Shown here in pieces: positions 1 to 12,600 of a stretch of DNA of 64,000 nucleotides (within the stretch, counting starts at the first letter, position 1; the number at the start of each line of letters is the position of its first letter). The notes beneath the pieces were generated by a model. The model made no database searches. It had not been told where the DNA came from and saw only the letters and a program-made list of their open reading frames with translations. A program made the position numbers and the translations under genes. Source of the stretch: Closterium sp. NIES-65 (lineage: Eukaryota; Streptophyta; Zygnematophyceae; Desmidiales; Closteriaceae); assembly GCA_948144175.1 (NCBI GenBank), contig CANXME010002190.1, forward strand, positions 140,001 to 204,000, given 5' to 3'.

Positions 1-3000
1 TCCTCCCGTCCCTCTCCGCGTCTTCTCAGCTCCATTCATCCTTGAAGCATCACCGCCCGTCTGCTCACGATCGGCAGCAGTCACTCGCTTCAGTCCCAGC
101 GAGCCTTTTTCCACCGCCACCCCTTCACCCACACCCCCACTCCCCTCACTCCTTGACTCCCGGGCGTCACCGGAACCAGATACACCCACACCAGGTAAAC
201 CTGCCCTGGATACTCCCACACCACTTAACACCTCTTTCCCCGCACCACCTTTCCCCGAGCCTCCCCCGAGCTTGTGACCAGGAGTGCAAGGACTAGGCCC
301 GGCAGCACCAGGTACGGCAGCTTGCTTGGTGATAGGCACGGTGACAGGCACGGTGGCAGGGTCGGCGAAAACGTGTAGGCTCGTAAACTCTTGCGGCACA
401 AAATGCGGGCGAGTGATAGGAACGGAAGGGAAGGCGAGAGGAGGGGCTGGTGCTGTGGCAGTTACGGATGGTGCGACGGCTGGATGGGTGAAAGGAACAG
501 TGTTCATGTCCAGAGATGAGGTTGGGGCAGTGGGTGGGGAAATGGGAGAGGCAGCGGGAGTGGCGGTGTTTGGGGCAGTAGGAGGGGCAGCGAGTGGGGC
601 AGGCAGCATGGCACGTGACTGCTGGTGCCTGTGAAAGAGGGAAGGCAGAGGGCCAAGCTTGTTTAGAGAACCATTCTCCTTCTCACATGATCCCTCAGCT
701 GCACCCTTCTCACAGGGGTTTAGAGGAGTTTCCAAGGCCTTCCCACGTGCAGAAGGAGCAGGGGGGGCAGGGGGGGCAGGGGGGGCAGGGGGGGAAGAGG
801 GAGAAGAGGGAGGAGTGGGAGCAGGGGCAGCAGGGGCAGCAGGGGGAGGAGAGGGAGCAGGGGGAGAAGAAGAAGCGGGAGAGGGAGGTAAACGGGATTG
901 CACACTCGTAGCTTGCCGCTTTCGAGGAGTGCAGCAATTGGCGTCAGTAGGAGGAGAGGAGGAGCGATGGGAAGGTGAGGAGGGAGTGTGGGAGGGGGGA
1001 GAGGGGTCATGAAGAGGAGGCGAGCAGGAGTGGTCCGAGAAAGAAGTAACTGTTTTTCTAGATTTCTCAAACCCTGGCCAGGGAGGAGGAGAAGGAGTGT
1101 GAAGAGGAGGCGAGCAGGAGTGCTCGGAGAAGGAAGGAGCTACTGCGGAGACGCAGTCAGCTCGTCGCTTCTGAGGAGTGAGCTCGTGGGAGAGGTTGGA
1201 GGGAGGAGGCCGAGCAGCACCTGCAGTCCCAGCAGCCCCAGATTTGATTCTAGAGGCACTTTTTCTGGACGCACGCTTGGCGTTTCTGTTGGGGGTGGTA
1301 GTGGTGTTGTTGTTGGTGGTGGTGGGAGCACAATTACTGATAGAGGCAGCAGCACCAGCGGCGCTGCTGTTGCTGTTGAGGGAAGATGATACGGCCTGAG
1401 GCTCCATCCGCCACTCCTCCTGTGATATGAGGCGCCTCAAAGCAAGCCCCTTCCCGGTTTCTTCCTGCCCTCCCCTCTCCAACGCTTCCTGCTCCTCTCC
1501 CCCCTTCGACGCCTTCTTCCTTTTATGCCCTCCTCTCTCTCCTCCCTCTCCTCCTCCATCCCCTCGCCTCTGTCCCTCTCCATCCCCTCCTCCCTGCCCT
1601 CCTCTCTGTCCCTCTCCATTCCTTCCCTCCAGCCCTCCTCTCTCTCCCTTCCCTTCTTCCAACCTCTTCCCGCCATCCACCACCACTCCTAACCACTGTC
1701 GAATATCCTGCAACCGCCCCCTTGTCTTCCTTCCCCCACTCCCTCCACCCGTCCTTGCCCCCCCACTCCCCCCACCTGCCTTCGCATCTGCACTTCCCCC
1801 AGCACCACCCCCTCCCGTCCTCGTTCCTGCACTCCCCCCTCCAGCCTTCGCATCTGCATTTCCCCCAGCACCACCCCCTCCCGTCCTTGTTCCTGCACCC
1901 CCCTTACCTGCCTTCGCACAAGCCACCCCACTCACTCCCGTTGCTGTTTCCTCCCCACACGTTGCTTCCTGCATGACCCCCTGCCGCAGGCTCCCTGTCT
2001 CTGCCTCTCCCACGCTCCCCACTCCCGCACCCCCTGCTCCCATATCCGCCACACCCGCACCCTCCCCTCCCACACCCCCATCTCTCGACTGACTCACAGG
2101 CTTCTTACCAGACCTTTTCAGGAAAAGCGCTGCTATGCCGCTCTGAACTGTTCTCTTTTTCATGTGCTGAGACGGTCCCTGAGGGGAATCAACAAGTGCT
2201 GCTACATTCCTCTGCACTGCCCTCCCTTTTGTGTGCTGAGACGATCCCTGAGGGGAATGAACACCCGCTGCTTTGCCGCTCTGCACTGTCTTCTTTTTCG
2301 TGTGCTGAGACGATCCTTGAGGCGACTCAACAACTGTTGCTACGTTGCCCTGAGATTCTCGCCTCTTCTGTTTCTTCTTCTTCCTCCCTCCAACCCCCTC
2401 GTCCTTCTCTCTAACAGGAGACCTTGCACTGCCAATTTCTGCTCCTCCTGCTCCTGCTTCTTCTCCTGCTCCTCCCCCTTTCCCTTCCGCAAATCCGTCC
2501 TTCAGTAACCCTTCTGCCCCTGCATGCAGCCCTTCTCCTCGCTCTTTCACCCCATGAGCTTCCGTACAACCAGGCTGCCTCTCCCCTTCCACGCCCCCTC
2601 CCCTGCCCCAGTTGCCCTCTTCCCTTGTTCTTTTCCTGCATCCCACCGTCCCTCCCACACCCTCATCCCCCTCCCCACCTTCTCCCTCCGCCTGTTCACC
2701 CCACTGCTTCTCTCCACTTCCCTCAGTCTCCCCCCCCTCCTTCCCAGTTTCCCTCCCCTTCTGCTGCTTTCCAACATCCTCTGTATGCTCCATCTCCCTT
2801 CGCTCCTTCTCTGACGCTCGATGCACCACACCTTCTTCCTCCAGTCCTCCCTCTTCTTCTTTCGCCTCTCCCTCTCGCTCTTCCTCTTCCTCTTCCGCTC
2901 CCTCGTTTGCCAACTCATCCTTCCTTTCCTGCTCCTCTTCCTCCTCACTTCCCTCTTGCCCTTCCCCATTTCGCTGCTCTTCTCTCTCCCCAAAGCTTAC

Positions 3001-6000
3001 TCCAAATTTCCCTCTCACTCCAACTCCCGCTTTCTCAATTCGCTCCTCGATCTCCTGAACCTCTCCTTCTTCCTCTCCTTCCTCTCCCTCTTCCTCTCCT
3101 TCCTCTCCCTCTTCCGCTTCCTCCTCCCCATGCTCTTCCTCGTGACCCTCTTCCGCTTTCACTTCCGCTTCCTCCTCTCCTTGCCCTATCTCCCGACCCT
3201 CTTCCTCTCTCTCTTCCTCGTTATCTCCCTCGTCCGCATTCTCCTCCCCTTGCTCGATATCCTCCATTGCAATCAGGAGCTCTTCTTCCACACCCTCACC
3301 GTCAACATCTTTCCCTTCCTCCTCTCCCTCTTCTCCTTCCTCCACCTCCTCCTTCCTTTCCTCCACCTCATCTTTCCTTTCCTCCACCTCCTCTTCCCTT
3401 TCCTCCTCTCCCTCCTCCCCTTCCTCTGCCTCCTCCTTTCTCTCTTCCACCTCTTTCCTTTCCTCCACCTCCTCTTCCCTTTCCTCCTCTGCCTCTTCTC
3501 CTTCCTCCGCCTCCTCCTTCCTTTCCTCCACCTCCTCTTTCCTTTCCTCCACCCCCTCTTCCCTTTCCTCCTCTGCCTCTTTCCCTCTCTCACACTCCTC
3601 CCCTTCGTCAATACCATCCACTAAGTTCACGACCCTTTCTTCCTCTTCCTCCAATTCCTCTCCCTCTTCCCCTTCCTCCTTATCTTTCCTTTCCTCCACC
3701 CCCTCTTCCCTTTCCTCCTCTGCCTCTTTCCCTTCCTCCGCCTCCTCCTTCCTTTCCTCCACCTCCTCTTCCCTTTCCTCCACCTCCTCTTCCCTTTCCT
3801 CCTCTGCCTCTTTCCCTCTCTCACACTCCTCCCCTTCCTCAATACCATCCACTAAGTTCAGGACCCTTTCTTCCTGACCCTCCACTTCCTCTCCCTCTTC
3901 CGCTTCCTCCTTATCTTTTCTTTCCTCCTCTCCCTTTTCTCTCTTCTCGCCCTCCACCACCTCCTCTTTCCTTCCGTCCACTTCCTCTCCCTCTTCCCCT
4001 TCTTCCACCTCCTCTCTGTCTTCCTTCTCTCCCTCTTCCACTTCCTCACCCTCCTCTTTCCCTTCCTCTTCTCTCTTCTCCCCTTCCTCGCCCTCCACCT
4101 CCTCTTTCCCTCCCTCCAATTTCTCTCCCTCTTCCCCTTCCACCACCTCCTCTTTCCCTTCTTCCACTTCCTCTCCCTCCTCCCCTTCCTCCCTTTCCTC
4201 CCCTTCCTCTTTCTCTTCCTCCCCCTCCTTTTTCCCTTCCTCCCCCTCCTCTTTCCCTTCCTCCTCTCCCTTTTCCCCTTCATCACCCTCCACCTCCTCT
4301 TTCCCTCCCTCCACTTCCTCTCCCTCTTCCCCTTCCTTCACCTCCTCTTTCCCTCCCTCCACTTCCTCTTCCTCTTCCCCTTCCTCCACCTCCTCTTTCC
4401 CTTCCTCCACCTCCTCTTTCCCTTCCTCCTCTCCCTTTTCCCCTTCATCACCCTCCCCCTCCTCTTTCTCTTCCTCCACTTCCTCTCCCTCTTCCCCTTC
4501 TTCCACCTCTTCTTTCATTTCCTTCTGTCCCTTTTCCCCCTCAAAATCCTCCCCCTCCTTTTTCCCTTCCTCCACTTCCTCTCCCTCTTCCCCTTCCTCC
4601 ACCTCCTCCTCTCCCTTTTTCCCTTCTTCTCCTTCCACCTCTTCTTTCCTTGCCTTCTCTCTCTCTTCCCTTTTCTCACCCTCCTCCCCTTCACCTTCTT
4701 GCTCACCCTCGTTCCCTTCCTCACCCTCCTCCTCCTCTTCCCCTTTCTCTTCCTCCTCCCCTTTCTCTTCCTCCTCCTCCCCTTTCTCTTCCTCTACCTC
4801 CTCTTCATCTTCCTTATCTCCTTGCTCCTCACCCGCAGCTTCTCCCTTTCCTTGGCCCCTTTCCCCAACCTCCGACCCATCCCCACCCCCCGTCCCTTCC
4901 TCCTCCCCTTCCTCTTTCACCCCTGCTGCCTCCCCATTCTCATCTTCCTCTTCCTCCCTCTCGTTTTCTGCCTCTCTATCCTCCTCTTTCGCCTCCTCTT
5001 TCGCCCCCTCTTCCCCCTCTTCTTCCCCCTCCTCTTTCTCCTCTTCCCCCGCATCTTTCTCCTCGTCTTTCTTCTCCTCCTCCTCCTCTTCCTCCTCCTC
5101 TTTCTCCTTCGCCACCTCATCCTCCTCCGTCTCCTCCTCCGCCTCCGCCTCTCCCTCACCATTAGTTCCATCCACTAACTTCTTCTCTTCATCCCTTCCT
5201 TTCTCTTCGTCCTCCGTCCTCCCCTCCTCTATACTTGCCTCCCTTTCCTCCCACATGTCCTCTTCTCGTTTCTCCTCCTCTATTTTCTCCTCCCTTTCCT
5301 CCTCAGCCCTTTTCTTCTCCCTCTCCTCCTTTCTCCCCACCACCCGCTGCTCATGATTCTCACACTCTCCGTTCTCCCCACTCCTGAAGTCCTTCTCTTC
5401 CTTCTTAGCATCCTCTCCCTCATTCCCTCCCCACTCTTCTACTCTCTGTTCCCTTTCCTCTCCTCCCATCTCCTCCCCTTCTTCCCCTTCCCCTTCCCTT
5501 TCCCCACTCCCATGCCCTTCTTCCATCTCCCCATCCGCAGTTCCCCCTTCCTTCCCCATTTCCTTCCCCCCCTCCTCTTCCCCACCTTGCTCTTCCGCTC
5601 CCTCTGTCCCCTTCCCACCATTTTCACCTCCCTTTCCGTCATTCTCCCCATCGTTCCCACTGTCGTTTCCCCCGCCCTTTTCCCCATCGTTCCCCCCATC
5701 ATCATTCCCTCTATCACCTCCCTTCAACCCAGCTCCCTGCTCCCATACCTCCCCCTGACCTTCCTCCTCGCTGTGCCTCCCGTTCCCAGCTCCCTGCTCT
5801 TGTACCTCCCGTTGACCTTCCTCCTCGCTCTTCTCTTCCTCTTCCATCTCATCCTCCCCTTTCTCCTCCTCCCCTCCCTTCGCTTCCTCCTCTCTCTTCT
5901 CCTCCTGTCCTTTCCTTTCCTCTTCCATCTCCTTTCCTACCTCTTCCACTTCACTTTCCCCCTCTCCCCCTTCCACCTGTTCCGCCCCCTTATCCCCTCT

Positions 6001-7123
6001 CTCACCTCGCACCCTTCCCCCCCTTCCCTTCCCTCCTCTTCCCACTCCTCGCCTCACCCCCTGCCCTCGCTTCTTCTCTCCTATCTGCACCCCGCGCTTT
6101 CCAGCTATGCCCTGCATACCAGCCCTCGTAACCATCCGCTGTCGTGTAACCATTCCCCTGCCCGGATTCTCACATTCCTCCACTCCCCCTCGTGATCGAG
6201 TGCGGTGCAAGGAAGGACCCTCAACCGCAGCGTCGCCCTTCTTTCTTGCCCCTTGATTTGAATTCCTCGTCTTTCCATTGCCACTTCTCCTCTCCCTTCG
6301 CTCCTCCTCTTCCCCCTTTACCTCCTCTTCCTTCTCTTCCACCTCCTCCTTCTCTTCCTCCTCTACTCTCCCTCGTGACCGCGTGCAGCGAGGGGAACCA
6401 TTCTTTCCTTTCTCACATTCTTGCTTCTGTTGTGGCGCCTCAAAAGCCTCCTCTACTCTCCCTCGTGACCGCGTGCAACGAGGGGAACCAATTATTCCAT
6501 TCTCACATTCTTCATTCGCCTTCCCTTGGGCTTTGCCTCCCCTCCTACGTTCCACTTCTCCCCCCTTCACTTTCCCCACCCCCTTAGGCCGCTCTGGGAC
6601 CAGCTTACGAGGATTCCCAGACTTGCGTCCGCGCCTGAGACTCATCCGTGCTCCCACCGCCTCGGCTTCTTCTCCTGAATGCTCCTTCCCTTCCATCTCC
6701 TTCCCTTCGTCCTTCCCTTCTACCTCCTTCACTTCCTCCTCCTCTTCCACCTCCTTCCCTTTCCCCACCCTTTTGAGACGTCCCAGCTCAATCTTGCAAG
6801 GCTTCGTGGGCTTGCGTCCACGCCTGAGGCTCATCCGCAATTCCGCTGCTGCTGCCGCTGCTGCTGTTCCCGCCAATTCTGCTGTTTCCGCTTCTCCTGC
6901 TGTTTCAGCCCCTTCCCCTACTGTCCCCCCTTTTTCCACCTCCTTCTCCCCCCGCTCTACCTTTTTAGGCGCCCCCAATATCGTCTGCATTCCCTTTGTA
7001 ACTGCTGCTGCTGATGCTGATGCTGCTGCTACCGTTGCTGCTCCTTCCTCTTCTTCTACCTTGTCTTCCGCCTCCTCTCTGCTTCCTCCCTGCTTCTGTG
7101 TCTGCTGCTCTCTCCCCCCATCC

Positions 7124-7155
<32 letters not shown>

Positions 7156-9658
7156 GGCAGCGCCACCATCACTAGCAGCCCCAAGGGACGGCTGACGGCG
7201 GTTAATCCACCCAGTAGCAGTCAGCGGCTCTGGCGCAGCAGAATCACTCCCCCCCAGCAGCATATCTGCCAGGGACCCGAAGAAAGGATCAGCGGCAGCA
7301 GCGGCAGATTCAGGAACAGCAGCAGCGGCGGCAGCGCCACCAGCACTAGCAGGAGCAGCAGGAGGAGCAGAAGCCGCCGCGTTCGCAGCAGCAATGGCAG
7401 CGGCACCACCAGTAGCAGTCCCAAGGGACGGCTGACGACGGTTGATCCACCCAGTAGCAGTCAGCGGCGCTGGGGCAGCGGCACCATTCTCCCCCAGCAG
7501 CATGTCTGCCAGGGAGTCTAAGAAAATGTCTGCAGCAGGAGGCTTAGCACTGAGTGCATCTCCCCTTGGGCACTCCACACCTCCTGTGGTCTCAGACGCC
7601 CCTGCAAGGTCCCATCGCCTTGTTACCGATGTGGTAACTGTTGCTGTTGCTGCTGTTGCTGCCGTTGCTGCCGTCACTGCTGGTACTGTGGCTGCTGCTG
7701 TGCTTGCTGCACCAGTTTTTCCGTTCTCTTCATCGTCTTGACCATTATCAATAGTTTTTCGTGCCGCAGCATCAGCATCAGCATCACCTTCCTGATTCGA
7801 CCCATTCGCTTGGTCCCCCCCAACCCCGCCTTCCCTGCTGCTTTCTTGAGTCAATACCAGCCTGCCGAGGCTGCTCTGCCGACCAATCAGCATGAACCCT
7901 CCGCTGCCCGAGCCTGATTTCCGAACCGCAGGTCCGTCGGCCTTCCCACCCACCCGAACCGCCGGCGCAGCTACGGAAGCAGCTGCCGAGGCATCTGGAG
8001 CAAGACTCCCCAGAACAGACACCGACACAGACACTGAAGCAGCAGCACCTGCAGTAGCAGCAGCAGCAGCTGCGGCGGCGGAGGCGGCAGCAGTGGCGGC
8101 GCCAGTGCTACTCACACTGCCCCCCTTGCCACTCAGTCTATCCCCAAGAACGCCATCAGCAGCACACCCAGCAGCACGCTTCCCAGCAGCCGCAGCAGCA
8201 GCAGCAGCACCACCACCACCACCAGAAGTGCTTCTTGGGAGGCCAAACGGAAGCTTCTGCTGCTGCATCGGGCGGCGGAAGGTTTTGGGCGGCAGGGAGC
8301 TGTGCCACTTGGAGAACTGGCTCACATTGTTTGTCTTCTTCTCACCCATGTACGGATGGTTCAACCCCTTCCTCTCTCCAGTGTAAAGACTTCGTTCACC
8401 GACTCCCTTGGCCTTTCCAAAGCCCTCTCCGCCTTCTCTTCTCCTACCCTTCAGCTCTGCTTTCAAACCTGCCTTTTCTAAAGTTTTCTCCACTTTCCGA
8501 GTGTATGGATCCTTCTCTCTTCCTCCTCCACCTTCTTCACCCCCTCCTCCTCCTCCTAATCCTCCTCCTGCTGCTGCTCCTTCCCTTCTCAATCCCAGGC
8601 CTCCCTTCTCTCCCTCCTTTTCCTTCCCTCCACCGACCCCCAACCCATGCCTTCTTGCCAGCCAGGCAGCATCCCCCACAACCTCCAACCCCTCTCTTCG
8701 CTCCTCTCCCGTCTCCCCCTTCCTCTTCTCCCTCCTATCCCCCTTCTCTTTTCCCTCCCCTCTCCTACTCCGCCCCACATCACCAACAAACTTTCCACTG
8801 CATCTGGGCACCTTTCGCCCTCCCTCCTTTTCCACCCCTCCAGACTCCCCCAAGGGACCCCGATAGCAGGAGGTAACACAGTCAGCCGCGTCGTTATTCT
8901 TTTCACCATCCCTTCTCCCTCCTTTTCCTCCTCCTCTTCCTCCTTCCCTTCCTCCTCCCCTTCCGCCATCCCCTCCCCTCCCACCTTCTGGACTCTTTCT
9001 TTTTTTCGACTCGGGCCGAGCAGAGGGACGGGCAAGAGGATGGGAGCGAGGAGGAGGAGGAGCAGGAGGCGGCATTGGTTGTTGGGTGGAGGGTTTAGAA
9101 AGCCAGTTGGATGTTTGACCTTGGGTCCCAAGCCTATTCTTTCCCAGGTTTGCAAATGCAGTGGCACCTGCACCAGATACACCTACACCAGATACACCTA
9201 CACCAGATACGCCTGCTCCAGTAACCTTCAAGCCAGTACCGCCACCAGCAGCAGCTGCTGCAGCTTTCAGAATCCTCGCCGCCCGATTGGTCATATTCGC
9301 CACGTCCACAGGGGCGTTACCAGGAGCAGTACGAGGGACCCCGACATGCACTCCTGTACCAGCACTCCCAGCAGCACCAACACTACCAGCACCAGCACCA
9401 GCAGCAGCGCTATCAGCGGGTACACAGCGGCTGTATGGTCCCATTGGACCCAGTGACCCGTGAACATTAGGAGCACAGCTACCAGACCTTCGGCTCACAC
9501 TGCCACTGTATCTCCCACTGCCCCGCGCACCCACCTTTCCACCAGAGCATTTTTCCGAGTACTGAGACGACTTCAGAGGCGCCTCAAAAGCGCTGCTGCG
9601 CATGCCTGCACCAGCAGAGCAGTTGCCAGAAGATTCCGCGCCAGCCTCACTCCACAGG

Positions 9659-9693
<35 letters not shown>

Positions 9694-12600
9694 GTTTCGT
9701 GGCTTTTGAAACCCCTGTGACTGCTGCCATTTCTTCTCCTGACAACTCTGCCCTTGCCCCTCCCCCTGCCTCTCTCCCTCTCGCTGCTTTTCCCTTCTCC
9801 AATGCTGCTGCCCCTGTCTCAACCCTTGGAAGGCAGATGAATCAGGATAAGCTCGACCTAACCCACCTTTCTGCTGCACTGAGCCACGGGCGCCAGACCC
9901 CGCTATACTCACACTCTTGCTCTTGCTTTGGCAGCCCGCTATAGTCACACCCCGGCTCATGCCTCTGCTTCTGTGCCGTTCACTGGTCTGCTGACCTAAT
10001 CGAACCCGCACCGATACCCCATTGAATGATACCTCTTCCTCCTCTTGCACCTCCCCTTGACCCTCCTCTTGCTCCTCCTGCTCATCGTCCCCCACTTCTC
10101 CCTCCTCCTCTCCTTCCTCCTCTCCCTCCTTCTGCTTCACTCCCAGATTTCCCTCCTCTTCCTCTCCTTCCTCGCCTTCCTCTCCCTCCTCTTGCTCCTC
10201 ATCCCCCACCTCTCCCTCTTCCTCCTCCCCCACCTCTCCATCCTCCTTTCCCTCCTCTCCTTCTGCAGCTTCCTCCTGCCCCTGCTGCTGCTCCTTCTCC
10301 CCCCGTCTCTCCTTCCCCTCAGCCACAGCATCAAACGCTCCAGACAGATCACGCACAATCGTGGTGTGCCCAGTGTTATCCCCTCTATTACCATTTCCTT
10401 CCGAATTACCAGCATTCCCGCCCAGGATGTCATTTCCCTCTGGACAAGCAACATCCCCACCCGGACCAGCATTCCCGCCTGCCTCCGGAGGATCGATGGC
10501 TGTAGCAGGCTCTGGCACCCCTGGGTGGTAACCAGCTCGCGCTACAGCCGGGGGCGGAGGAGGGGCGATGAGAGGGCTGCTTTGGAAGCGAAGCTTGGAG
10601 AAGAGGAACGAGAGGAAGTTGGGAAATTTGGTGCGGTACCTGAGAGGGTCAGAGGGAATGTTATAAGGGACAGAGAGGGAAATAGACGTGAGCAGGGGTT
10701 GGTTAAAGGGCGATGAAGGGGCTGCTTGGAGAAGAAGAGCAGAGAGAGGAAGTTGGGGCACTTGGTGCGGTACCTAAGAGGTCAAGCACACGAGATATGA
10801 GGGGAAGGGAGATGGTGATGGAAGGGGAGGAAAACAGAAAGTCAGGGGTGGAGGAGGGGCAATGAAAGGGCTGCATTGGAAGCGAAGCTTGGAGAAGAGA
10901 AGCGAGAGGAAATTGGGGCACTTGCAGGTCTGCTTCTTCAAGGCATCTATGAGGACATAGATGAGCCTCCCCTGAATGAGCCTCCCATGGAAGAATCTCA
11001 CCTGTTGCACAGCAGTCGCCGCACATACTCCTCCAGGCTCTCCCCAAACACGCCGCCCTCTCGGCTCAAGTCGACCATCTCAAGCAGCGTGCGGGCCTGC
11101 TTGGCGAATGAAGGCACCTCTCGGGATATGAGTGACATTGAACCCACCTGAATGAACCTCCCCTGGGAAGAACCTCACCTGGAGCACAGAAGTCGCCAAA
11201 CATACTCCTCCAGGCTCTCCCCAAACACGCCGCCCTCTCGGATCAGATTCACCCTCTCAAGCAGCGTGCGGGCCTGCTTGGCGCATCAAGGCACCTCTCG
11301 GGATATGATACGATATGACATGATATGATGAAATGCGAACTCACCTCACACACAGCAGTTGCTGCACACATACTCCTCCAAGCTCTCCCCGAACACGCCT
11401 CCTTCTCGGCTCAAATCCACCATCTCATCACATGAACGGCTGCAAACTCACCTGCTGCACAGAAGTCGCCGAACATACTCCTCCAGGCTCTCCCCAAACA
11501 CGCCGCCCTCTCGGCTCAAATCCACCATCTCCAGCAGAGTGCGGGTCTGCTTGGCGAATCGAGACACCAGGGGGTGCGAGGGGAGGTCGCAGGGCAGCAG
11601 CTCCAGACGCAGCAGGATCTGCAGCTCGTGGCTGGGAAGGGAGAGATAAGAGGGGAGAGTGGGGGGAAGGGGTTAGGAGAAAAAGGGCAGGGCGTGGGGG
11701 GAGACGGGGGTGGATGTGTGTGGGTGAGGGACAATTTTAGAATTGTCAAGATCCGAATCGGGGCAGAACAGGTCTGCGAGGGGAGGCCGCAGGGGAGCAG
11801 CTGCCCGGCGCATGGGAGGAAAACGAAGGGGGAAAACCAAGAGGGAACGGCAAGAGCGGGCGCGGGGAGGAAAACGAAGGGGGAAAACCAAGAGGGAACG
11901 GCAAGAGCGGGCGCGGGGAGGCAGGGGGCAGGCCCAAGCTAAGCTCCCCCGCCCTCGAAATCTGATGCATGCTTTGTGTATGAACGTACTCCAAACTGGA
12001 CTCATCACAAGCTCAAGTCACCACCACCTGAACTCCACCCACCACCAGTCCACTCACCATCGAACTCTCTATCTCCCAGCGTTGGTGGCCCCGGCCCCCC
12101 CGTCACGAGATCTCATGTGTGTCAGCACACCCAACAGGAACCTGATGCCCTGCACACTAGTTTACCCTAAACTGGAGTCACCAGCACCTCCACTCACTGC
12201 AATCTTGACTCACCTCACCACCACCAGTCCACTCACCATCGGACTCGATCTCCCAGTGTGGGCGGTCCTGTATCTCCTGCTCTCGAGATCTCATGCATGT
12301 CAGCACAGCGACCCAACGGAAACCTGATCCTTGGTGTACAGACTTACCCCAAACTGCACCCACCACCACCTCAACTCCAACCACCACCACCCTCACTTAC
12401 CATCAGACTCGATCTCCCAATGTGGGCTGCCCCGGCTCCCCCGCTCTCGAGATCTCATGAGTGTCAGCGCAGCGACCCAACGGAAACCTGATGCTTGGTG
12501 TACAGACTTACCCCAAACTGCACCCACCACCACCTCAACTCCAACCACCACCACCCTCGCTCACCATCAGACTCGATCTCCCAATGTGGGCAGCCCCGGC

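Noticed and set aside
1424..1443. GGCGCC-centred near-palindrome
   Set aside because: About four mismatches to the palindrome consensus and no flanking duplication; coding constraint may explain it.
2424..5165. Plus-strand 913-codon Pro/Leu-rich open frame
   Set aside because: It is the complement of the Glu/Lys-rich Treslin-like exon. The minus frame stays open far beyond it on both sides and links non-repetitive coding segments; the plus frame has only low complexity.
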